In this document: piece by piece, positions 1-5,351 of the stretch
Layout of the letters: every line of letters begins with the position of its first letter
How positions within the stretch are numbered: position 1 is the stretch's first letter
Source of the DNA: CAMDPA01 sp050186055
GTDB lineage: Bacteria; Pseudomonadota; Alphaproteobacteria; Rhizobiales; Hyphomicrobiaceae
Assembly (NCBI GenBank): GCA_050186055.1
Contig: JBFWYV010000264.1
Span: 1-6,939, forward strand
Direction: 5' to 3'
DNA length: 6,939 nt
Translations under genes and position numbers: made by a program
Notes under the pieces: generated by a model
The model's database searches: none
What the model was told of the DNA's origin: nothing
What the model saw: the letters and a program-made list of their open reading frames with translations, nothing else

Positions 1-716
1 CGCTGATCTATGGCCATGCCGCGATGGCTGACCTGCTGGTGCGTTATGGTGCGGCGGAGCCGCCTCTGGAAGGCGAGGCCGCGTTTCAGGCGGCGTGCAT
101 GCGGCTCGACAAAGATGCGGCACGCAAGCTGGCGGAGCAGCATCCGGAATGCCTGCACAATCCGGCTCCCATGCTGACCGCAGCGCGCCAGGGCCACGCG
201 GATGTCGTCGCGCTGCTGCTCGAACTCGGCATGGACGTCGATGTCGCCGACGGGATCGAACAGCGCGGGCTTCAGGTCGCGGTCGCGGGCGGGTCGCTGG
301 AGGTGGTCAAGCTGCTGGTCGCCCATGGCGCCGATATCGACCGGCCCACGACGAGCTTCGGCGGCGGGGCGATGGGCTATGCCGCCCACTTCGATCGCCG
401 TGAGATCGCCACCTTCCTCATGCCGCTCAGCCGCGACGTGTTCAACCTCACCTATCTCGGCATCGGCGATCGGCTGCGGGAATTGCTCACCGAAGATCGT
501 CAACTCGTCAACGCGGTAGGCCCCAGAACCGGCATCACACCGCTGTTCTGCCTGCCCGACGATGAAGACGCAGCCGTCGAGATCACGATGCTGCTCATCG
601 CCCATGGCGCTGATCCAAGCATCGTGAACAAGGAGGGCGTGACAGCGGAGCAGGTCGCACGAAAGCGCGGATTGATCGACGCCGCCGATCTCATGGCTGG
701 TAACGAGACGAACTAA
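1..716 (+). CDS. Ankyrin-repeat protein, 5'-truncated by the window edge
   Basis: The reading frame is open from base 3 and gives LIYGHAAMADLLVRYGA, a typical ankyrin helix pair, so the ATG at 24 is almost certainly internal and the gene starts left of the window. Numbering from that Met, clear repeats follow: a diverged unit at about 18-45, 'TAARQGHADVVALLLELGMDVD' style helices at about 52-75, 'VAVAGGSLEVVKLLVAHGAD' style at about 85-104, a diverged one with 'GYAAHFDRREIATFL' at about 118-132, and a last one ending 'LLIAHGADPSIVNKEG' near 190-206. Ankyrin stacks act as protein-binding surfaces; no catalytic domain, signal peptide or membrane segment is visible in this part, so the partner is unknown. 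The gene ends at TAA (714-716) and converges on the tRNA of the opposite strand. The family is certain, the role is not. Confidence 0.85.
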   Translation, partial: LIYGHAAMADLLVRYGAAEPPLEGEAAFQAACMRLDKDAARKLAEQHPECLHNPAPMLTAARQGHADVVALLLELGMDVDVADGIEQRGLQVAVAGGSLEVVKLLVAHGADIDRPTTSFGGGAMGYAAHFDRREIATFLMPLSRDVFNLTYLGIGDRLRELLTEDRQLVNAVGPRTGITPLFCLPDDEDAAVEITMLLIAHGADPSIVNKEGVTAEQVARKRGLIDAADLMAGNETN

Positions 717-759
717 GGACTGAGCGGCCCGGCGCCAGGCTCCCAATGCTAATCTATTG

Positions 760-765
760 AAAAAA
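760..765 (-). terminator. T-run after tRNA-Pro, possible terminator
   Basis: Read on the - strand, six T residues follow the encoded CCA of the tRNA after a single A. No separate GC-rich hairpin sits directly before them, so termination would have to rely on the folded tRNA itself or on trimming. A weak GC hairpin (arms 722-728 and 734-742, with a two-base bulge) lies further on, between the converging ankyrin and tRNA genes, and could serve either strand, but it has no adjacent T-run. This is a tentative call. Confidence 0.3.
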
Positions 766-766
766 T

Positions 767-843
767 TGGTCGGAGCGGCGAGATTCGAACTCGCGACCCC
801 TTGCTCCCGAAGCAAGTGCGCTACCAGGCTGCGCTACGCTCCG
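767..843 (-). tRNA. tRNA-Pro (anticodon CGG)
   Basis: The - strand gives a full 77-base cloverleaf. The acceptor stem CGGAGCG (843-837) pairs with CGCTCCG (777-771), followed by discriminator A and an encoded CCA (769-767). The D arm contains the AGCGCAGCCTGGTAGCGC pattern. The anticodon stem is CTTGC/GCAAG with loop TTCGGGA, which puts anticodon CGG opposite + strand bases 807-809. The T arm is GCGAG-TTCGAAT-CTCGC. CGG reads the proline codon CCG, which is frequent in GC-rich genomes. The gene stands alone, convergent with the ankyrin gene and divergent from the SRAP gene. Confidence 0.97.
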
Positions 844-901
844 CCCGACCGAAACCGCCGGATGCGCGATGCCCATGAGGCCGCCGCCAGCGGAGGGCTG
901 G

Positions 902-931
902 TCTATAGCTTACATGGGGAGTCCCGTGCAA
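902..931 (-). promoter_or_regulatory. Candidate sigma70 promoter for tRNA-Pro
   Basis: On the - strand a TTGCAC element (931-926) and a TATAGA element (907-902) are separated by 18 bases. They lie about 58 bases ahead of the first base of the tRNA, a sensible distance for a short 5' leader removed by RNase P. The remainder of the 844-1069 gap between the tRNA and the SRAP gene shows no other clear gene. The call rests on pattern only; no transcription data are available. Confidence 0.5.
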
Positions 932-1069
932 GGGTGAGTGTGGCCATGCATCAGCCACCTCTTGGCGCAGGGCAGCGCCCGATGCCGACCAGGCGGTCTG
1001 TCGTCAGCCATCCGGGCGACGCCACCGCTCGCTTTGACCGCCTCGCACTTCTGTCAGGACGCTTTCCAG

Positions 1070-1750
1070 ATGACGTCGAGATACTGCCTGACATCTCCGC
1101 CGGAGGCTGTTTCCACCTGCTTCGGCTGCCCGCCACCCGACCGGCTTGCTCCACGCTACAATATCGCGCCGACCCAGCCGGTCGCGATCGCCCGCCACAA
1201 TCATGCCAGACAGCCGGAGCTGACGCTGGTCCGCTGGGGGCTGATCCCGTCCTGGGTGCGGGATCCGGCCAGGCTCGGCACCCTGTTCAGCGCCCGCGCC
1301 GAGACCGCCGCCGAAAAACCGTCGTTCAGAGGCGCGTTCCGCCACCGCCGCTGCCTTGTCCCCGCCAACGGATATTACGAGTGGACCGGCAAATCCGGCG
1401 CCCGGCGTCCATTTCTGGTCCGTCCCCGCGCGGGCGGGCTGCTGGCGTTCGCCGGGCTCTGGGACCATTGGCTCGGCGCGGACGGCAGCGAGGTCGAGAC
1501 CATGGCGATCCTCACGGTGCCGGCAAACGCCACCCTCTGCAGGATGAATGAGCGCATGCCGGCCATCATGAACCCGTCCGGTTTCGAAGCCTGGCTCGAT
1601 ACGCGCGCCGGCACGTCGGTCGGCATGGATGCGCTGCTGCACCCCGCGCCTGACGATGCGCTGGAGGCCGTGGAGGTCGGCCCGCGATTGAACAATCCCC
1701 GCGACGAAAGCCCTGAAATCGCCGAAATGATCCGTCCAATGCTTAATTAA
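1070..1750 (+). CDS. SRAP-domain protein (YedK/HMCES family) lacking key catalytic residues
   Basis: The 226-residue product matches the SRAP fold throughout: RYNIAPTQPV at 29-38, VRWGLIPSW at 54-62, ARAETAAEKPSFR at 75-87, CLVPANGYYEW at 95-105, FAGLWDHW at 127-134 and ERMPAIM at 161-167. SRAP proteins normally use Cys2, exposed after Met removal, to form a thiazolidine link to abasic sites in single-stranded DNA, helped by Asn75, Glu105 and His160 (E. coli YedK numbering). Here position 2 is Thr (MTSRY in place of the usual MCGRY), the Asn is Ser74 (FSARAET for NARAET) and the His is Asn160 (MNERMP for IHxRMP); only the Glu (E104) remains. The ATG at 1070 is chosen because the family's N-terminus begins there and AGGA lies at 1056-1059; the frame is open further upstream, but that part has no SRAP character. 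The length is normal and the frame is intact, so this looks like a maintained pseudoenzyme or a protein with an altered role rather than a broken gene. Cys6, Cys17 and Cys20 are present, with no known role. Confidence 0.88.
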   Translation: MTSRYCLTSPPEAVSTCFGCPPPDRLAPRYNIAPTQPVAIARHNHARQPELTLVRWGLIPSWVRDPARLGTLFSARAETAAEKPSFRGAFRHRRCLVPANGYYEWTGKSGARRPFLVRPRAGGLLAFAGLWDHWLGADGSEVETMAILTVPANATLCRMNERMPAIMNPSGFEAWLDTRAGTSVGMDALLHPAPDDALEAVEVGPRLNNPRDESPEIAEMIRPMLN

Positions 1751-1753
1751 CCA

Positions 1754-1774
1754 ATTGATATCAATAGTACTATT
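1754..1774. repeat. Two overlapping 12-bp palindromes
   Basis: Immediately after the SRAP stop codon, ATTGATATCAAT (1754-1765) and AATAGTACTATT (1763-1774) are both perfect palindromes and share three bases. The stretch is AT-rich in an otherwise very GC-rich window. There is no GC stem or T-run, so it is not a standard intrinsic terminator; a binding site for a dimeric regulator is possible. The remainder of the 1751-1984 gap holds only a short GCAAC/GTTGC inverted repeat near 1833-1851 and no convincing promoter. Confidence 0.5.
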
Positions 1775-1984
1775 TGCGCCATTCCGCATCGATCCGTGGT
1801 CACTCGCCTTGCGGCGGGAAACGGATTAATCTGCAACAGTCAATAGGTTGCCGCGATCTTGCCGTAGCAGGTCGGGGAAGCAAGTTGGCACGCTGTTCGA
1901 GGCTGACGGGGGGCCAGCGGCGCGAATGCCGCGCTTGCCCAGTTCGCAGACGAGTTTGCGTAGCGCGCGCCGAGAGGATCGAAC

Positions 1985-3757
1985 ATGGCCTACAGAGGTG
2001 AGGACCTGGACCTGAGAACCCCGCAAAACTGGGGAGCCCAAGGCCGGGAACAGGCGAATGAAGACCAGCCGAACTGGTGGACACGGACCACCATCTACCA
2101 GGGCGGCAGGGCCGATCCGATCTGGGTCGACGACACCGTCATGGCGTGCTGCAATCACGCCTTCGACCTTGCTCTTGCGCACCGCGCACCCGAGGTGCAG
2201 CTCGAGCACTTCATCAATGCGATGACCCTGAACAGCGCTGCCATCCAGGTGCTCGAAGCACATGGTTTTGCGGTTCCCGCGCTTCGTCGGGAAAGTGCAG
2301 CAGCCATTGCGTCCGAGACGATCACCACCCTCACCGCCGGCAAGCCCGGCCCACGGCGCTCGGAAGCGCTGGAGGAGGCACTCAGGCTGGCCGCCGACCG
2401 CGCCTATCCGCGCCGCACACCGGTCACGGTCGAAGACATGCTGCTCGTCATGCTGGAGACGAAGCGGGACACGCCCGCCGTGCAGCTCCTGCAGCGTCAC
2501 GTGGATACCGTCAGGCCACGGATCGAGCCGTTGCCCCACATGCATCGGTACGGCGCCGATATGCGCTACGACGTCATCGACGATCGCCCGCGCTATGCCT
2601 CTCAAGCCGCCCACGACTATTTCACGCGCGGCGCGGCATCCTTCCATCACCTGCCGGCACGGCTGGGCCGCGAGCCTGCGCCGGCAAGCTTCGACAGCAT
2701 GAGCGCCGGCCGGATCGATGCGCTCGAGCGTGCGCTGAGCGATCTCGCCCTCGACCTCGCCGACGACCGCAAGGCCCTGCATTCGACCCTGATTGAACTG
2801 CAGCGCAACTCAGCCTCCCAGAGCGAAGATGCATCCCGCTTCCGCAACGGGTTGAGCGACCGGTTGAGCAAGTTCGAAGACGTATTGCAGCGGCGGCAGC
2901 AAAATGCATCCGAACTTGTCGCAGACCCGGGCATCCAGCACCTCGCCGAACTGCAGCAAAAAATCGATGGCCGGATCGGTGAGCTGGAACGCACCTTCCA
3001 GTTGCTCCTCGACCGGCTGACCGGACTGGAGCGTCGATTGCTCGCCGAACCTGATTCGATCGATCTGGAACTGATCGACGGCCGGCTTCAGGAGGTGGAG
3101 CAGAGCATCGCGGCAAAGGTCGAAGCCATCGGCGCGATCGCTCCAGTATCGGCGCGTCTCGACACAATCGAACGCGCGCTCGACAATCGGGCGGCCGAAA
3201 CCGGACGCACCGTCTCCTTTGTCGGCGAGCGTCTGCGGTCATTCGAAGATTCGCTCGGAACCGGACGCAGCCATACGGCCGAGCGGCTTGTCAATCTCGA
3301 ACGATCCGTCGCCGGCTACGCCGAGCGTGCGGTCGAAGCAGGCGCCACCCATGAGCGGGATCTGGCGGAACTGCACGAGGCTTTGGTCAGGCTCAATGCT
3401 AACCAGCAGACGCTCGCGGGCGCGCTTGAGCAATGGCGGCTCGACACCACAGGAGACCTCAGCGTCGTCAACAATCGCCTGAAGGCGATCGAGGAGTCCG
3501 AGAGCCGAAGCGAGCAGAGGTTCACCTCGGCCAGTCATTTGATCTCGGCCATTCACAACGCCATCACCAAGCGCGAGGTGCACAAGAGCCGCTTCCGCCA
3601 ATGGCTGTTCGGCACCGACGAGTGGTATGCCGCAAGCTACGACACCGATCGCTGGCGTGCCCGGCAATCTTCGGGCATACCATCGGGCCTCGATGGCGGT
3701 ACATCGCTCCCGCCCCGCATGACGCCGCCGACGCCCCTGCGCAGGTCGAACGGGTGA
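1985..3757 (+). CDS. Clp N-terminal-repeat protein with long coiled coil, no ATPase domain
   Basis: This 590-residue protein begins at ATG 1985 with AGAGGA a few bases upstream. Residues about 50-108 and 127-180 look like two Clp_N repeats: helices with 'AFDLALAHRAPEVQLEHFINAM', 'VLEAHGFAVPALR' and 'ALRLAADRAYPRRTPVTVEDMLLVML' character. In ClpA/ClpB/ClpC this domain docks substrates or adaptors, but no Walker A/B motif or AAA+ module follows here. Residues about 240-530 are strongly helical and charged, and repeat a unit of the form xR(I/L)xx(hydrophobic)E(R/D)x(hydrophobic) at 242, 292, 329, 343, 366, 390, 415, 433 and 497. A short aromatic segment, RQWLFGTDEWYAASYDTDRW (538-557), follows the coiled coil, then a Pro/Ser-rich tail. 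There is no signal peptide or membrane span, so it is probably cytoplasmic. The function is unknown; a scaffold or adaptor built on a Clp_N binding module is the most that can be inferred. It is separated from the following operon by about 110 bases. Confidence 0.8.
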   Translation: MAYRGEDLDLRTPQNWGAQGREQANEDQPNWWTRTTIYQGGRADPIWVDDTVMACCNHAFDLALAHRAPEVQLEHFINAMTLNSAAIQVLEAHGFAVPALRRESAAAIASETITTLTAGKPGPRRSEALEEALRLAADRAYPRRTPVTVEDMLLVMLETKRDTPAVQLLQRHVDTVRPRIEPLPHMHRYGADMRYDVIDDRPRYASQAAHDYFTRGAASFHHLPARLGREPAPASFDSMSAGRIDALERALSDLALDLADDRKALHSTLIELQRNSASQSEDASRFRNGLSDRLSKFEDVLQRRQQNASELVADPGIQHLAELQQKIDGRIGELERTFQLLLDRLTGLERRLLAEPDSIDLELIDGRLQEVEQSIAAKVEAIGAIAPVSARLDTIERALDNRAAETGRTVSFVGERLRSFEDSLGTGRSHTAERLVNLERSVAGYAERAVEAGATHERDLAELHEALVRLNANQQTLAGALEQWRLDTTGDLSVVNNRLKAIEESESRSEQRFTSASHLISAIHNAITKREVHKSRFRQWLFGTDEWYAASYDTDRWRARQSSGIPSGLDGGTSLPPRMTPPTPLRRSNG

Positions 3758-3800
3758 TTGGGCCGTCAACGCCGCGCCCGATCGATTTCTGAAAGGCTCG

Positions 3801-3827
3801 CGTCATGGCACGACTGGTGCGATGACG
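3801..3827. promoter_or_regulatory. 27-bp dyad upstream of the fdrA-type operon
   Basis: Arms CGTCAT-g-GCAC (3801-3811) and GTGC-g-ATGACG (3817-3827) flank a 5-base centre. Ten of the eleven arm positions pair, with one G-G mismatch. The dyad sits between the Clp_N gene and the first ribosome binding site of the operon, and no T-run follows, which disfavours a terminator. An operator for a dimeric repressor or activator, or a leader hairpin, would fit. No strong -35/-10 pair was found beside it. Confidence 0.5.
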
Positions 3828-3854
3828 AACGCGGGCCAGTCATTCATTCGCATC

Positions 3855-3890
3855 TCTGAGGGAGGCTTCATGTCTGAGGGAGGCTTCATG
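3855..3890 (+). repeat. Perfect 18-bp tandem duplication of RBS plus start codon
   Basis: The unit TCTGAGGGAGGCTTCATG occurs twice back to back (3855-3872 and 3873-3890). Each copy carries a GAGGGAGG Shine-Dalgarno sequence followed after a short spacer by an in-frame ATG (3870 and 3888). Because 18 is a multiple of three, both starts feed the same reading frame; starting at the first adds only MSEGGF to the protein. Confidence 0.9.
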
Positions 3891-4085
3891 GCGAAACCGG
3901 CTTCGATTCCGTCACAGCAACAGCCGTCGCTCCTTTCGCGACCCGTGAAGGTGATCAGTATCGGCCTGGAAAGCTTCGCCACGGAACTGAAGGCTCAAGG
4001 CCGCGAGGTCGTCCACGTGCAGTGGTCTCCACCCGCCGGCGGCGATGCGAGGCTCGCGGCCTTGCTGTCGAAACTCGGGTCTTGA
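3888..4085 (+). CDS. Stand-alone FdrA C-terminal-tail protein (65 aa)
   Basis: The product has a low-complexity start (MAKPASIPSQQQPSLL, 1-16), then VKVISIGLESFATEL (20-34) and VVHVQWSPPAGG (41-52), ending in a short Leu-rich helix. As I recall it, E. coli FdrA ends with a segment of the same pattern (VINIGLRSFALEL ... VVHYQWSPVAGG ... LARLLERL), including a Gln/Pro/Ser linker. The FdrA encoded at 5351-6829 stops just before this segment. The small gene therefore supplies in trans what is normally the tail of FdrA, presumably as an extra subunit of the oxamate carbamoyltransferase complex. The start is set at the second ATG of the 18-bp duplication; 3870 is equally possible, and a third, weaker ATG at 3822 has no Shine-Dalgarno sequence. 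It is followed 15 bases later by the ylbE-type gene, so co-translation is likely. The catalytic role of the tail is not known to me. Confidence 0.8.
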   Translation: MAKPASIPSQQQPSLLSRPVKVISIGLESFATELKAQGREVVHVQWSPPAGGDARLAALLSKLGS

Positions 4086-4100
4086 GCGGCGGATTGCGAC

Positions 4101-5351
4101 GTGCAGAAGATCGAAGAGGCGAACGCCGAGACCCTCGACCGCCTGCTGACGGGAGACCCCGTACTTATCGACTGCCTGCCGGCGCAAGAGGCCATACCCG
4201 CACTTGAGCCCGGCATGATCCTCCATGCCGGCCCGCCGCTGCCCTGGGAACGGATGTGCGGCCCGATGCGCGGCGCGATCGCAGGCATCGCCGTATTCGA
4301 GGGCTGGGCCGCCGGCATCGACGAAGCCATTGACAAGGCGGCATCCGGCAGCTTCAGGCTCGAACCCAACCACCGCCACGGCGCCGTCGGCCCGATGACC
4401 GGCATGACGACGCGGTCGCAACCGGTGATGATCGTGGAGAACCGCGCTTTCGGCAACCGCGCCTTCTGCACCATCAACGAGGGGCTCGGCAAAGTCATGC
4501 GCTTCGGCGGCAACGACGCCGAGGTTCTGGCTCGCCTCGCATTCCTGCGCGATGAGATGGGCCCCGCACTGGGGCGCGCACTGAGAGCGACCGGAGGCAT
4601 TCCGCTCAAGACCCTGATCGCACGTGGTCTGACGATGGGCGACGAGATGCACCAGCGCAATATCGCATGCTCCAGCCTGTTCATGCGTGAGATAGCGCCG
4701 GCGCTGGCGCAGACGATGACCGCCAAGGCCGCTCTCGCCCGCTGCCTCGACTTCATTGCCCGCAACGACCAGTTCTTCCTCAACATCGCGATGGCGATGG
4801 GCAAATCGCTGACGGATCCCGCACGCGGCATCGCCGGTTCCAGCATCGTCACCGCCATGAGCCGCAACGGCACCGAGTTCGGCGTCCAGGTCTCAGGCAC
4901 CGGCGACCGCTGGTACACCGCAGCCGTCGAGATGCCGGTCGGCCTTTATTTCCCGGGCTACTCGGAAACGGACGCCAATCCCGACATGGGCGATTCCGCA
5001 ATCGTGGAAACGATCGGGCTCGGCGGATTTGCAATGGCGGCGGCACCGGCCGTCGTCGGGTTCGTCGGGGCCGGACCGGCCTCCGAGGCCGTTACGTTCA
5101 CGCGCGCCATGGGCGAGATCACGGCCGGGAGCAATCCGGAATGGACGATCCCTGCTCTTGATTACGCCGGCGTGCCGACCGGCATCGACATCCGTCTCGT
5201 CGTTGAAACCGGCCTCGCCCCGATCATCAACACCGGCATCGCTCATCGCCAGCCCGGCGTCGGACAGGTGGGGGCCGGCGTCGTGAAAGCGCCGCTGAAG
5301 TGTTTCCAGGATGCGCTCGTTTCGTTCGCCGAAGCGATGGGAGTCCGCTGA
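4101..5351 (+). CDS. ylbE: DUF1116 family protein YlbE/AllG, oxamate carbamoyltransferase subunit
   Basis: The 416-residue product begins at GTG 4101, 15 bases after the preceding stop, with a weak GGCGGA upstream. Family landmarks are LHAGPPLPWERMCGPMRGA (41-59), FEGWA (66-70), HRHGAVGPMTGMTT (91-104), VENRAFGNRAFCTINEGLGK (112-131), KVMRFGG (131-137), LTMGDEMHQRNIA (177-189), NDQFFLNIAMA (222-232), SSIVTAMSRNGTEFG (247-261), NPDMGDSAIVET (293-304) and a C-terminal segment with VVETGLAPIINTGIAH and GQVGAGVVKAP. These match E. coli YlbE closely, and the length equals that of the family. E. coli YlbE (AllG) is one of three subunits, with FdrA (AllF) and YlbF (AllH), of the enzyme that converts oxalurate and phosphate to oxamate and carbamoyl phosphate in anaerobic allantoin breakdown. 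The protein is cytoplasmic, with no signal peptide. Its TGA shares one base with the fdrA ATG (TGATG), indicating translational coupling. The substrate in this organism could be a related ureido or carbamoyl compound, since no allantoin genes are visible in the window. Confidence 0.9.
   Translation: MQKIEEANAETLDRLLTGDPVLIDCLPAQEAIPALEPGMILHAGPPLPWERMCGPMRGAIAGIAVFEGWAAGIDEAIDKAASGSFRLEPNHRHGAVGPMTGMTTRSQPVMIVENRAFGNRAFCTINEGLGKVMRFGGNDAEVLARLAFLRDEMGPALGRALRATGGIPLKTLIARGLTMGDEMHQRNIACSSLFMREIAPALAQTMTAKAALARCLDFIARNDQFFLNIAMAMGKSLTDPARGIAGSSIVTAMSRNGTEFGVQVSGTGDRWYTAAVEMPVGLYFPGYSETDANPDMGDSAIVETIGLGGFAMAAAPAVVGFVGAGPASEAVTFTRAMGEITAGSNPEWTIPALDYAGVPTGIDIRLVVETGLAPIINTGIAHRQPGVGQVGAGVVKAPLKCFQDALVSFAEAMGVR

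Noticed and set aside
722..742. A GC-rich hairpin between the ankyrin gene and the tRNA as an intrinsic terminator
   Set aside because: The stem has a two-base bulge and no adjacent T-run on the + strand, so it is too weak to list as a terminator of its own.
938..1069. A longer N-terminus for the SRAP protein, starting at ATG 938
   Set aside because: The added residues show no SRAP character, and family homology starts exactly at the ATG at 1070, which has its own AGGA upstream.
757..1551. A long + strand open frame starting MKKLVGAARFELATPCSRSKCATRLRYAP
   Set aside because: Its beginning is the antisense translation of the tRNA-Pro gene, a well-known false protein, and the rest is the wrong frame of the SRAP gene.
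1941..1957. A possible alphaproteobacterial LexA (SOS) box of the GTTC-N7-GTTC type before the Clp_N gene
   Set aside because: The second half-site is GTTT and is offset by one base (N8), and no proper box is seen upstream of the SRAP gene either.
1004..2782. Long - strand open frames opposite the SRAP and Clp_N genes
   Set aside because: They are GC-rich shadows of the + strand genes, with Arg/Ala-rich composition and no recognisable domain.
5300..5350. An earlier start for FdrA inside the end of ylbE
   Set aside because: FdrA homology begins at MIVLNEVRASFYLDSV (5351), where a TGATG overlap and a GGGAG ribosome binding site are present.
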